Below are positions 40,701-50,420 of a stretch of DNA of 64,000 bases, in pieces; the stretch's first letter is position 1; each line of letters begins with the position of its first letter. Under the pieces are notes generated by a model. It saw only the letters and a program-made list of their open reading frames with translations. It did no database searches and was not told the DNA's origin. A program made the position numbers and the translations under genes. This DNA is from Anaerostipes amylophilus (GTDB lineage Bacteria; Bacillota; Clostridia; Lachnospirales; Lachnospiraceae): NCBI RefSeq assembly GCF_025567365.1, contig NZ_JAOQJG010000005.1, positions 186,001-250,000 of the forward strand, given 5' to 3'.

Positions 40701-41423
40701 TTATAACACTTTACTTAAAAATGTCTTTGTTCGTTCTTCCTGTGGATGGTCAAAAATCTGTTCTGGTGTTCCTTCTTCAAGGATTCCTCCGCCATCCATG
40801 AAAAATACACGATTGGCCACTTCTCTCGCAAATCCCATCTCGTGAGTTACAACAACCATGGTCATACCTTCTTTGGCAAGCTGTTTCATAACTTCTAATA
40901 CTTCTCCAACCATCTCTGGATCAAGTGCGGAAGTTGGTTCGTCAAACAACATGACTTCTGGTGACAATGCCAGAGATCTTGCAATCGCTACACGCTGTTT
41001 CTGTCCACCAGATAACTGTGCTGGATAATTGTCAGCTTTGTCACCGACACCGACACGATTTAACAATTCCATGGCTTTTTCTTTTGCCTGTTCTTCTGTC
41101 ATCATCTTATGACGGATCGGAGCTAATGTAACATTCTCAAGGATTGTCAGATGTGGGAATAAGTTAAAATGCTGAAATACCATTCCAACTCGTTTTCTCA
41201 TTGCATCAACATCGAAATTCTTCTCTGTTAAATGCATATCATCAATGACAATATCTCCCTTTGTAGGAGTCTCTAATAAGTTTAAGCATCTTAAAAATGT
41301 ACTCTTTCCAGATCCAGATGGTCCGATCACACAAACGCATTCTCCTTTGTCAATATGACAGTCAATGCCTTTTAACACTTCCAGAGATCCGAAATATTTA
41401 TGCAAATTTTTAACGTCTATCAC
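40701..41423 (-). CDS. glnQ: Polar amino-acid ABC transporter ATP-binding protein (GlnQ/HisP type)
   Basis: The 240-residue protein has Walker A GPSGSGKSTFLRCLN, Q-loop, signature LSGGQKQRVAIARSL, Walker B VMLFDEPTSALDPE and switch His in VVVTHEMGFA. It drives uptake through the permease encoded immediately before it, which it overlaps by 14 bases. Together with the permease and lipoprotein it is a complete polar amino-acid importer. The specific amino acid is not determined by these motifs. Confidence 0.93.
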   Translation of the reverse strand: MIDVKNLHKYFGSLEVLKGIDCHIDKGECVCVIGPSGSGKSTFLRCLNLLETPTKGDIVIDDMHLTEKNFDVDAMRKRVGMVFQHFNLFPHLTILENVTLAPIRHKMMTEEQAKEKAMELLNRVGVGDKADNYPAQLSGGQKQRVAIARSLALSPEVMLFDEPTSALDPEMVGEVLEVMKQLAKEGMTMVVVTHEMGFAREVANRVFFMDGGGILEEGTPEQIFDHPQEERTKTFLSKVL

Positions 41424-42087
41424 TTTGTCTCAGTCTCCTTTCTAATGCGTTTAATCCTAATGTCAGGAACTTAACGATCACATAGTAGATCAGTGCTGTT
41501 CCAAGCAATGGTGCCAGTGCTTCGAAGATTCTTGAAATTACGAAATCTGATACCTTTGTCAGATCGACGATCGCTACATATCCTAAAATAGAAGTTTCTT
41601 TTACCAGTACGATAAATTCATTTCCAAGGGCAGGAAGAATGTTCTTAATCGCCTGAGGCAGGATAATATCTTTCATTGTCTGTACATAGGATAATCCAAG
41701 AGAACGTCCACCTTCCATCTGTCCCTGATCAACAGCCTGAATTCCTGCACGGATGATCTCCGCAACATAAGCTGCACTGTTTAGACCAAAGGTTAAGGAA
41801 CCTACAAGCAGTCCACTTTGACCTTTTAAAATAACGAAATACATGATCATCAACTGTGTCAACGTTGGTGTTCCACGAATGATATCAATGTACACGTATG
41901 CGATTTTTGATAAAAGTGTACTCTTTCCTTTCTGCTCTGCTGTCAAACGCATTAATGCTAACAATGTACCAAGTACCACACCTATGATGATCGCAATGAC
42001 TGACACAAGAATTGTCATCTTTAGTCCATCGAGGTATAGCAGGTAACGTTGTTCTTCAATAAATGCGGTATAAAATGAATCTAACAT
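41410..42087 (-). CDS. Amino-acid ABC transporter permease (HisM/GlnP type)
   Basis: The 225-residue protein has five membrane helices and the EAA-like loop near 160 (QAVDQGQMEGGRSLGLSYVQ, then TMKDIILPQAIKNILPALGNE), which contacts the ATPase. LDGLKMTILVSVIAIIIG begins the membrane part. It is 25 bp after the binding-protein gene and overlaps glnQ. One permease gene suggests a homodimer channel. Confidence 0.92.
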   Translation of the reverse strand: MLDSFYTAFIEEQRYLLYLDGLKMTILVSVIAIIIGVVLGTLLALMRLTAEQKGKSTLLSKIAYVYIDIIRGTPTLTQLMIMYFVILKGQSGLLVGSLTFGLNSAAYVAEIIRAGIQAVDQGQMEGGRSLGLSYVQTMKDIILPQAIKNILPALGNEFIVLVKETSILGYVAIVDLTKVSDFVISRIFEALAPLLGTALIYYVIVKFLTLGLNALERRLRQSDRR

Positions 42088-42112
42088 TTTTGAAACCTTA
42101 CCTTCCTATTTT

Positions 42113-42907
42113 CTAGTTTTTGGAATCAATATATTTAGCTTTCAGCTTATCATATGTTCCATCTTCTTTAATTGCTTTAATCTGTTTATTGACCTCTTCT
42201 TTGTAAGCTGTATTACCTTTTGTAAGTGCGATACAATAGTATTCAGATCCTGCAGAATCGATCACTATTTTTAACTTCTTCGCATTCTTTTTCACAAATT
42301 CATTTGCTGTTAATTCATCGATGACTACTGCATCAACTGATCCATTTTTCAGATCCATGACAGCATCAACGCCCTTCTTAAAACGTTTTACCTTTGCACC
42401 TTTGACAAGGACTTTCGCTTTCTTACCATCTCCAAATTTATCTCCAGATGAAATTAAATCTCCTGTTGTTCCTTCCTGAACACCAATCTTCTTTCCATCA
42501 AGCTGAGCTAATTTTGTGATCTTGCTATCCTTCTTTAAGATGATCGCCTGATTTGTTGTATAGTAGCTGTCAGAGAAATCTACAGCTTTTTCACGTTTCT
42601 CTGTCTTTGTCATTCCAGCAATGATCGCATTGATAGAATCAGATTCCATAGCACCGATCAGAGATTTGAATTCCATGTTTTTAATCTCAACTTTTTTACC
42701 CATACGTTTTCCGATTTCTTTGATCATAGCGATATCAAAACCTTCTGGCTGTTTTTTATCGTTCATGTATTCAAATGGTGGGAACTCTGCGTTTGTTCCT
42801 ACGATCAGTTTATCTGGAACTTTACTTTCTGCTTTTTTACTGCATCCTGTGAACAGCATAGAAGCTGCCAGTACACCGGCTAATGCGACTGTTAAAAACT
42901 TTTTCAT
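42113..42907 (-). CDS. Amino-acid ABC transporter substrate-binding lipoprotein
   Basis: The 264-residue protein starts with a lipoprotein signal (lipobox LFTGCSKK near residue 22), then family 3 binding-protein landmarks NAEFPPFEYMNDKKQPEGFD, LAQLDGKKIGVQEGTTGD and VDAVVIDELTANEF. It captures a polar amino acid outside the membrane and delivers it to the permease. It is the first gene of the operon. GGAGA precedes the ATG. Confidence 0.92.
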   Translation of the reverse strand: MKKFLTVALAGVLAASMLFTGCSKKAESKVPDKLIVGTNAEFPPFEYMNDKKQPEGFDIAMIKEIGKRMGKKVEIKNMEFKSLIGAMESDSINAIIAGMTKTEKREKAVDFSDSYYTTNQAIILKKDSKITKLAQLDGKKIGVQEGTTGDLISSGDKFGDGKKAKVLVKGAKVKRFKKGVDAVMDLKNGSVDAVVIDELTANEFVKKNAKKLKIVIDSAGSEYYCIALTKGNTAYKEEVNKQIKAIKEDGTYDKLKAKYIDSKN

Positions 42908-42984
42908 AATCTTTTCTCCTTTTAAAAATGAATTTGCCCTTTACGGGATTTTATAAGTTTGTAATTATATACATAACTTCTATT

Positions 42985-44025
42985 TTACAATATCTTACGA
43001 AATATTTCAAATGCTGACGGCAATGCATACGTATTTTCTAGTTCTTTTTTTAGTACCCAAACGTAATCTTTGCTTTCTATCGGTGTTTTTAAGGAAATTT
43101 TTACTCCTTCCATGTGCCATTCCACATGACTGAAGATATGTTTTCCTTTCCCTGCTGCTTCTACCTTGGCATCTTCCATATGATGCGCAGTCATCCATTC
43201 CTTGATATCTTCGGCATCCATTTTCTTATCTTCATTCGGGAACTCCCATAATCCGGCAAGCAATCCTTTGTCTCCTCGTTTATGGATTGCGATCTGATCG
43301 TTGCATTCTAATAAAAATACAGTCTTATGCTCGATCTTTCTTGCCTTCTTCGGCGTTTTGACCGGTAATTTGTCTATAAGATCTTCTTTGTAAGCTCTAC
43401 AAACCGTATCCCATGGACACTGATCACATAATGGTTTCCCATTTGGCACACAAACTGTCGCACCCAGTTCGATCAATGCCTGATTAAAATCTCCCGGTCG
43501 GTCTTCCGGCATAAATTCCATGATCCTTCTTCCCATATCTTTCTTTGTTTTATCTTTGAGAATATCAGAGTCATCTCCCCATAATCTAGCCAGCACACGA
43601 AGAACATTTCCATCAACTGCAGGAACCTGTAGTTCGAATGCGATCGATCCGATCGCCCCTGCTGTATACATTCCAATGCCCTTCAGCGATAATAATTTAT
43701 CATAATCTGCAGGCAGTTGTCCACCATATTCTTGAACGATCGTCTGGGCTGCTGCTTTTAGATTCCTTGCACGATTGTAATAGCCAAGGCCTTCCCATAG
43801 TTTCATCAGTCGATCATCTTCTACTTCGGCTAGATCATAAACCGTTGGCAATGCCTCCATAAAACGGTCAAAATACGGTTTCACTGCTTCTACTCTTGTC
43901 TGTTGCAGCATAATCTCTGAAATCCAGATTCTATAAGGATCTTTATTTTCTCTCCATGGTAACAGACGTTTATTATAATCATACCAGTGAAGCAGAGATC
44001 CACTTAAGTCATATCGATTTTCCAT
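42985..44025 (-). CDS. mutY: A/G-specific adenine glycosylase
   Basis: The 346-residue protein removes adenine paired with 8-oxoguanine. The N-terminal half has EIMLQQTRVEAVKPYFDRF with the catalytic Glu, the helix-hairpin-helix LLSLKGIGMYTAGAIGSIAF, catalytic Asp in VPAVDGNVLRVLARLWGD and an iron-sulfur loop CVPNGKPLCDQCPWDTVC. The first cysteine spacing is seven, one longer than in E. coli MutY. The C-terminal half is the Nudix-like domain that reads 8-oxoguanine. It forms a single unit here. Confidence 0.93.
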   Translation of the reverse strand: MENRYDLSGSLLHWYDYNKRLLPWRENKDPYRIWISEIMLQQTRVEAVKPYFDRFMEALPTVYDLAEVEDDRLMKLWEGLGYYNRARNLKAAAQTIVQEYGGQLPADYDKLLSLKGIGMYTAGAIGSIAFELQVPAVDGNVLRVLARLWGDDSDILKDKTKKDMGRRIMEFMPEDRPGDFNQALIELGATVCVPNGKPLCDQCPWDTVCRAYKEDLIDKLPVKTPKKARKIEHKTVFLLECNDQIAIHKRGDKGLLAGLWEFPNEDKKMDAEDIKEWMTAHHMEDAKVEAAGKGKHIFSHVEWHMEGVKISLKTPIESKDYVWVLKKELENTYALPSAFEIFRKIL

Positions 44026-44143
44026 CTATTTGCCTCTTTCTAACTCTATCTTCTTCCCTCTGATCCATATCTTTTTCAAATCTTCATGGATCAGCCAGAC
44101 CTCATTATAACAGACCTTTCTACAAAATACCATGACGGAAATA

Positions 44144-44854
44144 TCAGGAAAATCCTTTTCCGATCGCTATACAAAATACATAAACCTCTCTGATTCCTAG
44201 TTGTTTCAAAGCTACTGTTACCGCTTCTGCGGTTGATCCTGTTGTATAAATATCATCTACTAATAACACTCTTTTTGGCATTCCTGCTCTCTGATATTCT
44301 TTTAAATTTCCACGAAATGCTTTCTTTAAATTGCTTTTTCTCTCTCCTGGGTTTAATTGTTTCTGCGGTTTCGTATCATGAATTCTTTCTACAATCTTTG
44401 TATACATAGGTTTGTTTAACATTTCTGCAATTCCATTTGCAAAAATTTCTGCCTGATTAAAGCCCCTTTTTCTTCTCTTTTTTCTATGGATCGGCACAGG
44501 AATGATGACATCTATTTTTAACTGTAACAAATCTCTGTATTTTCTTTTTTGAATCTCTTCAAGATAATATTTTGCAAATTTCCTTTCATTCTTATATTTG
44601 ATCGCAGCCAAAGAATTCGTGACTGGTTTCTGATAAATACATAATCCCATTCCACGTTCAAAGTTTTTCGGGTGTTGTCTGCAGTCACTGCAGTATTCTT
44701 TTTCGTGATTTTTCATTGGTTTTCCGCAGGAATAGCAGGTCGGTTCTTTGATAAAGATCTGCTTTTTACTGCAAGATTTACAGATATGCTCTCCTTTGTC
44801 CAACAATTCTTTTGCACATAATGGACAAATTGGAGGAAATAGAAATGATAACAT
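44144..44854 (-). CDS. comF: ComF-family phosphoribosyltransferase-like protein
   Basis: The 236-residue protein has an N-terminal zinc ribbon (CPLCAKELLDKGEHICKSC and CYSCGKPMKNHEKEYCSDC) and a C-terminal phosphoribosyltransferase fold with the PRPP loop VLLVDDIYTTGSTAEAV. VIIPVPIHRKKRRKRGFNQA is a ComF hallmark. ComF is needed for DNA uptake during competence in Bacillus. In Lachnospiraceae it is widely kept, although transformation is rarely shown. Confidence 0.9.
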   Translation of the reverse strand: MLSFLFPPICPLCAKELLDKGEHICKSCSKKQIFIKEPTCYSCGKPMKNHEKEYCSDCRQHPKNFERGMGLCIYQKPVTNSLAAIKYKNERKFAKYYLEEIQKRKYRDLLQLKIDVIIPVPIHRKKRRKRGFNQAEIFANGIAEMLNKPMYTKIVERIHDTKPQKQLNPGERKSNLKKAFRGNLKEYQRAGMPKRVLLVDDIYTTGSTAEAVTVALKQLGIREVYVFCIAIGKGFS

Positions 44855-44940
44855 AAGATACCCCCTTTTTATTGAATTGTATTATTTTATTTAAATTGTA
44901 TATTTTATCCAGTTGTATGCGTAAGAAAAAGCACCAGACA

Positions 44941-46281
44941 TTAATGTGGTGCTCTTTCTTTATTTCCAAATTTAGTGTATTGTCCTAGCCATACAAGCTC
45001 TACACTACCCGTTGAACCATTTCTCTGTTTATCCACGATGATCTCTGCGATTCCTTTCTTCTCAGAATCTTCGTTATAGTATTCATCACGGTAAATAAAC
45101 ATTACAACGTCGGCATCCTGCTCGATCGATCCTGACTCACGAAGGTCAGATAACATTGGTTTGGCTGGTTTTCGCTCTTCTACTCTTCGACTTAACTGAG
45201 ATAATGCGATCACTGGCGCATTCATCTCTCTTGCCAGTGCTTTTAACGATCTGGAAATCTCAGAAATCTCTTGCTGTCTTGATTCGGAACGTTTTCCTCC
45301 TGACATCAGCTGCAGATAGTCAATAATGATCAGATCAAGTCCGTGTGTCTGTTTGTATCTTCGACACTTAGATCGCAACTCCGCAATTGTAATACCCGGT
45401 GTATCGTCAATGATCAATGGAGAACGTCCGATCGTTCCGGCACTTTCCATGATCTTCTCCCAGTCCGTTTCCTGAAGATCACCAGTACGGATGGACTGAG
45501 AATCAACCATCGCTTCCATCGCCATCATACGGGTTACAAGCTGTTCCTTTGACATCTCCAGACTAAAGATCGCAGTTGGAACATGATCTCTGACTGCCGC
45601 TCTCTGTGCAATATTCAATACGAATGCTGTCTTACCCATAGCAGGACGTGCTGCCACGATGATAAGCTCGGATGGATGTAATCCAGATAATTTGTAATCC
45701 AGATCTGTAAATCCTGTTGCAATACCCGTCACTCGTCCCTCAGAGCTTGCTGCCTCCTCGATCGCGTCCAGCGTATTTAACACGACTTTATCAATCGGTA
45801 CAAAATCTTCTCTTCCACTTGCCTGCTGAAGAAGTCCAAACACATTCTTCTCTGTATGGTCAAGAATCTCTGTCACATCATCTTTGCCGAGATAACATTC
45901 CGTTGTGATGTCCTCTGTGACTTTGATCAGTTTACGAAGTGTTGCCTTTTCACTGACAATCTTTGCATATTGTTTCGCATTCGCAGACGTTGGGACTGCT
46001 TCTAGAAGATCTCTGATAAATTCAAGAGATTTCATAGATTCCGGCACATCTTTTTTCTTTAATTTATTCTGAAGCGTTACCAGATCCACCGGCTTTCCTT
46101 CCCGATATAATTCTGTCATCGCTTCAAATAAAATGCCATTCTGCTTCTGATAGAAATCATCCGCACTTACAATATCAATAACATCAGCGATCGCGTCTCT
46201 ATCCATGATCATTGCACCGATCACAGACTGTTCTGCCTCTGGGCTGTTTGGCTGCACTTTCTTGATAAATGCTTCATCCAT
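44941..46281 (-). CDS. dnaB: Replicative DNA helicase
   Basis: The 446-residue protein has the N-terminal DnaB domain (about 10-110, NSPEAEQSVIGAMIMDRDAI) and the RecA-like C-terminal motor with Walker A RPAMGKTAF near 205, LDLIIIDYLQLMSGGKRSE near 305 and QLSRRVEERKPAKPMLSDLRESGSIEQD. It unwinds DNA at the fork. It follows rplI by 13 bp, an arrangement shared with many Firmicutes (gdpP-rplI-dnaB). The loader genes dnaD and dnaC are also in this window, at 52712-54826. Confidence 0.96.
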   Translation of the reverse strand: MDEAFIKKVQPNSPEAEQSVIGAMIMDRDAIADVIDIVSADDFYQKQNGILFEAMTELYREGKPVDLVTLQNKLKKKDVPESMKSLEFIRDLLEAVPTSANAKQYAKIVSEKATLRKLIKVTEDITTECYLGKDDVTEILDHTEKNVFGLLQQASGREDFVPIDKVVLNTLDAIEEAASSEGRVTGIATGFTDLDYKLSGLHPSELIIVAARPAMGKTAFVLNIAQRAAVRDHVPTAIFSLEMSKEQLVTRMMAMEAMVDSQSIRTGDLQETDWEKIMESAGTIGRSPLIIDDTPGITIAELRSKCRRYKQTHGLDLIIIDYLQLMSGGKRSESRQQEISEISRSLKALAREMNAPVIALSQLSRRVEERKPAKPMLSDLRESGSIEQDADVVMFIYRDEYYNEDSEKKGIAEIIVDKQRNGSTGSVELVWLGQYTKFGNKERAPH

Positions 46282-46293
46282 AAATATGCCCTC

Positions 46294-46737
46294 TTATTTT
46301 TCTTCTACTTTGACTCTTAATGTTGCTGTTACCTGTGGATGAACTTTAATTGTAACATCATGGAATCCAAGATTCTTGATCGGTTCGCAGTGCATTTTCT
46401 TCTTATCTAAGTCATACCCTAACTGTTTCTTTGCTTCTGCTGCGATCTCTTTTGTGGAAATAGATCCAAATGTTCTTCCACCTTCTCCGACTTTCATCTT
46501 TAATACTAACTGTTTTTCTTCAATCTCTTTTGCTAAAACTTTCGCTTCTGCTAATGCTTCTGCTGCCAGTTTGTCATCATTTGCTTTTCTTAATTTCAAG
46601 TCATTTAAAGCTTTCTTTGTAGCTTCGATTCCTAAATTTTTGCGGAATAATACATTTCTTGCATATCCGTTGTTAACTTCTACTACTTCGTCTTTTTTTC
46701 CAACTGATTTTACATCTTCTAATAAAATAACTTTCAT
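46294..46737 (-). CDS. rplI: 50S ribosomal protein L9
   Basis: The 147-residue protein starts with MKVILLEDVKSVGKKDEVVE and NNGYARNVLFRKNLG, the L9 N-terminal signature, then a long connecting helix and a C-terminal RNA-binding domain with RTFGSISTKEIAAE. It binds 23S rRNA near the L1 stalk. It is three bp after gdpP and 13 bp before dnaB. Confidence 0.97.
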   Translation of the reverse strand: MKVILLEDVKSVGKKDEVVEVNNGYARNVLFRKNLGIEATKKALNDLKLRKANDDKLAAEALAEAKVLAKEIEEKQLVLKMKVGEGGRTFGSISTKEIAAEAKKQLGYDLDKKKMHCEPIKNLGFHDVTIKVHPQVTATLRVKVEEK

Positions 46738-46740
46738 TGT

Positions 46741-48816
46741 TTATATATCTCCTTTTGATTCCAAATATTTTAATGTCTCACGGATAATATTTTTTGCTTC
46801 ATCTAATGATACATCGACAAGCTGTGCTCCTGCAACTGTCAAATGGCCACCACCACCGAATTCTTCCATGATCTTCTGGACATTTACTTCATCGATCGAT
46901 CTTGCACTGATATAAACTCTCTCATGAACACTTGTTAAAACAAATGACGCTTCTATTCCATCTATATCTAGCAATTCATTCGATACTTGCGCACCAATGA
47001 CTGTAGGGCTGTCCACTCCGATTCCTACAAGTGTTGCAATTGCAAATCTTCCATACAAAATCTCTGCCTCGCTGATTGCTTTGGCTCTGATCCTGTAGGT
47101 TTCTATACTCTCTCTTGACATCTTTCTTACCTTTGTAAGATCCGCCCCATTACGTTTCAAATATGCCGCTGCCTCAAATGTTCTGACTCCTGTTTTATTC
47201 ACAAAATTATCGGTATCAACAAGCATACCATAATACATAGCATTCGCTTCCATTGGTTCCAGCTTTGGCTTAGAATCTACATATTGAAGAATCTCTGCAA
47301 CTAACTCACAAGTAGAAGAAGCATATGGTTCTACATAAGAAAGAACTGGATTTCTGATCATATCTTTATTCTTTCTATGGTGATCTAAGATCACGATCGT
47401 TTTAGTCCGATTTAGCAATTCTTCACATTCTGTATAATTCGCATGATTTACATCTACAACGATCAAAAGTGTATTCTCATCTGTGATATCAATGGCCTGT
47501 TCATTATCAATAAACATATCTTCATCGTAAATACCGCTCTTATTCAGTTCATCAACCATTGCTCTGACAGAAATCGTCACTTCGTTCATAACGATGTGTG
47601 CCTTTCTTCCCAGAGAAAGTCCCAGTCTGTATAACCCAACAGCTGCACCGATCGCATCTGGATCTGGGATCTTATGAGCCATGATCACAACATTCTCTTT
47701 AGATTCCAACAATTCTTTTAATGCATGTGCCTTCACTCGTGCTTTGACTCTTGTTGTACGTTCCATAACCTCACAGTTACCACCATAATAAGAGATATCT
47801 TCTCCATCTTTGATAACTGCCTGATCACCACCACGTCCCAAAGCAAGATCCATACCAGCACAAGCTGCTTCGTAGCTTTCCTGATACGTGTTTCCATTAA
47901 TTCCAAAACTGATACTTAATGTCATATGCATAGAATTTCCAAGGTTGATCGTCTTGATTTCATCAAGAATTGAAAACTTGTTTTCTTTGATCTTATCCAG
48001 ATATTTTTGTTCAAACACAACAAAATATTTATCTCTCTCTGTTCTCTTCACAACACCAGAAACATTCTGGATAAATTTATTGATCTTTCGATCTGCAACT
48101 GCGATCAACATTGAACGTTTCACTGCATCAATATCATCAAGGATCTCATCGTAATTATCAATATAAATCAATCCAATAACCATTCTCTGGTTCTCATTCT
48201 GCTCCATATATTTCTTAAGCAGTGTCTGATCAAAGAAATAAGCTGCGATCAGGTCATTATCTTTCAGCATCTGTCTGGAACAGCTGTTATCATTCTCATC
48301 TGAGAAATCTTCCACACGAATACGATTCATCTCTACCTTATAGAACAGCGTCTGTTCCTTTTCTTGGTCACCATCTTTGTATTTCTTCTGGTATTCAATA
48401 TGTGAAATCGCATGGCTGACATCAGATGGAATCAGATTACGATTCAGATTATTAAAAATCTGCTGAATCGACTTTCCTCTGTTATCTCCTGCAATTTTTT
48501 GAAATGCCTCGTTCGACCAAATGATCATCCCATTCCCATCAAGCAAAGCATATGGCACTGGAAGCTGCTGAAGCAGATAATTCTGCACCTGACTCTGTTC
48601 AAACATAAAGTTCATACATTCTTTCACGATTGCTTGCTTACTTCTGGAATAAATGACCATTTGAAAAATTGCAAATGCAATGATAACGACAGCTAAGATT
48701 ACTGCACATCGAATATCCAAGAAAAAGAACTCTACATCTATAAAAACCAAAATGAGCAATACCCATAATGGTCTTTGAAGATACTGTTCTATCTTTGTTT
48801 TCTTCATAATGTCCAT
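46741..48816 (-). CDS. gdpP: c-di-AMP phosphodiesterase GdpP
   Basis: The 691-residue protein has two membrane helices (about 15-52), a PAS-like domain (about 75-170), a degenerate GGDEF domain (about 180-330) and DHH/DHHA1 domains (about 345-690). The catalytic motifs are IMAHKIPDPDAIGAAVG, VVDVNHANYTE, and VILDHHRKNKD, with a final GGGGHLTVAGAQ. It cleaves c-di-AMP and so controls potassium balance and wall stress. AGGAG lies seven bases before the ATG at 48816. Confidence 0.95.
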   Translation of the reverse strand: MDIMKKTKIEQYLQRPLWVLLILVFIDVEFFFLDIRCAVILAVVIIAFAIFQMVIYSRSKQAIVKECMNFMFEQSQVQNYLLQQLPVPYALLDGNGMIIWSNEAFQKIAGDNRGKSIQQIFNNLNRNLIPSDVSHAISHIEYQKKYKDGDQEKEQTLFYKVEMNRIRVEDFSDENDNSCSRQMLKDNDLIAAYFFDQTLLKKYMEQNENQRMVIGLIYIDNYDEILDDIDAVKRSMLIAVADRKINKFIQNVSGVVKRTERDKYFVVFEQKYLDKIKENKFSILDEIKTINLGNSMHMTLSISFGINGNTYQESYEAACAGMDLALGRGGDQAVIKDGEDISYYGGNCEVMERTTRVKARVKAHALKELLESKENVVIMAHKIPDPDAIGAAVGLYRLGLSLGRKAHIVMNEVTISVRAMVDELNKSGIYDEDMFIDNEQAIDITDENTLLIVVDVNHANYTECEELLNRTKTIVILDHHRKNKDMIRNPVLSYVEPYASSTCELVAEILQYVDSKPKLEPMEANAMYYGMLVDTDNFVNKTGVRTFEAAAYLKRNGADLTKVRKMSRESIETYRIRAKAISEAEILYGRFAIATLVGIGVDSPTVIGAQVSNELLDIDGIEASFVLTSVHERVYISARSIDEVNVQKIMEEFGGGGHLTVAGAQLVDVSLDEAKNIIRETLKYLESKGDI

Positions 48817-48977
48817 TTTTTTCTCCTGATTCAGTTATTACAATTATCCTTTATTATAACTCAATTGTATGAATTTGTACATTGTATTTAACGAAAGCGA
48901 GATATTTGTTCAATTTCTGCAATTTTCTTAATCATTACGACATGTTTTTTCTACAAAACAATATATTTTAATATAAA

Positions 48978-49020
48978 GAAAAAAGAGCTATATCGCAACA
49001 TTCGTCACAATATAGCTCTT
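48978..49020 (-). terminator. Terminator of the rpsF-ssb-rpsR operon
   Basis: AAAGAGCTATATc and the complementary arm TATAGCTCTT (with one mismatch) enclose a loop, with a T-run on the minus strand, 17 bp after rpsR. Confidence 0.75.
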
Positions 49021-49036
49021 CATTATCTGCTTAAAA

Positions 49037-49291
49037 TTATTCAGCTGTATATGGCATTAAAGCTAAATGTCTAGCTCTCTTAATAGCTCCTGTAACAGCT
49101 CTCTGATGTTTAGCACATGTTCCAGTAATACGTCTTGGAAGGATTTTTCCTCTTTCAGATACATATTTCTTTAATGTTGCTACATCTTTATAATCGATTA
49201 CAGCGTCGGCTTCTGTACAGAATGTACATACTTTTCTTCTTCTACGTCCGCCTCTTCTTCTCATTGGAGAATCGCCTTTTGTATAAGCCAT
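49037..49291 (-). CDS. rpsR: 30S ribosomal protein S18
   Basis: The 84-residue basic protein has RRRGGRRRRKVCTFCTEADAV near the start and KILPRRITGTCAKHQRAVTGAIKRARHLALMPY, the S18 signature. Only two of the usual zinc cysteines (CTFC) are near the start. Gene order rpsF-ssb-rpsR is standard. It lies 16 bp after ssb. Confidence 0.97.
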   Translation of the reverse strand: MAYTKGDSPMRRRGGRRRRKVCTFCTEADAVIDYKDVATLKKYVSERGKILPRRITGTCAKHQRAVTGAIKRARHLALMPYTAE

Positions 49292-49307
49292 GATTTCTAC
49301 CTCCTAT

Positions 49308-49751
49308 TTAACTAAATGGTAATTCTTCTTCCAAACCATCTGGAATATTCATAAAACCATCGCTTGCTGCGGCACTAGGCTGTGGCGCGCTTGGCTGTGG
49401 AACTCCCATACTACTGTTCTGGGCTGCAGCTGCCTTGCTTTCCGCAAAATCCTGCTCTTCGATCACAACTTCTGTTGTGTAAACTTTAACTCCGTCACGG
49501 TTTGTGTAACTACCTGTCTGGATTCTTCCAGAAACGACCATCTTTGTACCCTGTTTCAGGTACTTCTCTGCAAACTCAGCTGTGCGTCCGAATGCCACAC
49601 AGTTAATAAAATCTGCATCCTGTTCACCGTTTCTCTTGAATCTTCTGTCTACTGCTAACGTATATCTGGCAATTGCCAAAGGTGTTTCACCCTGTGAATA
49701 TCTTACGTCAGGGTCCCTTGTCAATCTTCCCATTAATACTACTTTATTCAT
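49308..49751 (-). CDS. ssb: Single-stranded DNA-binding protein
   Basis: The 147-residue protein has an OB-fold domain (about 1-105) with MNKVVLMGRLTRDPDVRYSQG and FAEKYLKQGTKMVVSGRIQT, a Ser/Ala/Pro/Gln-rich linker and the acidic tail EEELPFS that recruits repair and replication proteins. It sits between rpsF and rpsR as usual in Firmicutes. Confidence 0.96.
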   Translation of the reverse strand: MNKVVLMGRLTRDPDVRYSQGETPLAIARYTLAVDRRFKRNGEQDADFINCVAFGRTAEFAEKYLKQGTKMVVSGRIQTGSYTNRDGVKVYTTEVVIEEQDFAESKAAAAQNSSMGVPQPSAPQPSAAASDGFMNIPDGLEEELPFS

Positions 49752-49772
49752 TATTCGGATCCCTCCTGTTAA

Positions 49773-50060
49773 TTACGCATCCTGTTTAACGCATAAGAAA
49801 CGTAATACAGTTTCCTCAATACGAAGTCTTTCTTCAAGTTCTGCTGGAACTGTAGTTTCGCCTTCGAACTGGATGAAATAGTAGTATCCTTCTTTCATCT
49901 TCTGAATTTCGTAAGCTAACTGTTTCTTACCCCATTCATCGACGTTAGTGATCGTTGCACCTGCTGTAGTAATCATTGCCTGAACTTTTTCAACCATAGC
50001 TGCACGTTCTTCGTCTTCGATCTTTGCACTTAAAACTAATGCTAATTCATATTTCATCAT
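49773..50060 (-). CDS. rpsF: 30S ribosomal protein S6
   Basis: The 95-residue protein starts at 50060 (MMKYELALVLSAKIEDEERAA), with GGAGG eight bases upstream; the frame extends nine bases to a GTG at 50069. Landmarks are WGKKQLAYEIQKMKEGYYYFIQFEGE. It pairs with S18 in the 30S subunit. Ssb follows after 21 bp. Confidence 0.96.
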   Translation of the reverse strand: MMKYELALVLSAKIEDEERAAMVEKVQAMITTAGATITNVDEWGKKQLAYEIQKMKEGYYYFIQFEGETTVPAELEERLRIEETVLRFLCVKQDA

Positions 50061-50086
50061 TACTTGCACCTCCTTTTGGTCTAGTG

Positions 50087-50107
50087 GCTCTTTCTTCGTG
50101 AAAGAGC
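50087..50107 (-). promoter_or_regulatory. Hairpin in the rpsF leader
   Basis: GCTCTTTC and GAAAGAGC make a perfect 8-bp stem with a five-base loop, 27 bases before the rpsF start. Many Firmicutes control this operon by an S6:S18-binding leader. The hairpin might be that leader, but its conserved bulge was not confirmed. Confidence 0.4.
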
Positions 50108-50152
50108 AAGGATATTTTTATATACCACGAATATTTACTCTATCATAAAAAT

Positions 50153-50344
50153 CTAATCTTGGCAAGCTTTTTTTATAAATCCTCTAAAATTTTTTTCAAT
50201 CATCTTTCTTGGTACCATAACCTGTCGGCTGCATCCAACACATTTTAAGCGAAAATCCATTCCTACTCTGAGTATTTCCCACTCATTCGTTCCACATGGG
50301 TGTGCTTTCTTTAATTTGACAATATCTCCTATCTGAAATTCCAT
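50153..50344 (-). CDS. DUF951 family small protein
   Basis: The 63-residue protein has QIGDIVKLKKAHPCGTNEWEI, then RVGMDFRLKCVGCSRQVMVPR, the DUF951 signature, with cysteines that may bind zinc. AGGAGG precedes the ATG. The family is common in Firmicutes and its function is not established. It is encoded between rpsF and spoVG and is probably a separate transcript, given the terminator behind spoVG. Confidence 0.88.
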   Translation of the reverse strand: MEFQIGDIVKLKKAHPCGTNEWEILRVGMDFRLKCVGCSRQVMVPRKMIEKNFRGFIKKACQD

Positions 50345-50420
50345 CGGTCAAACCTCCTTATTCTTAATAATATCTCTTTCGTATCTTAGCTTCGTAAATC
50401 ATGATACCTTATTATAGCAG

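Noticed and set aside
50087..50107. Confirmed S6:S18 ribosomal leader
   Set aside because: The hairpin is there, but I could not verify the conserved CCG-type bulge, so it is listed only as a leader hairpin.
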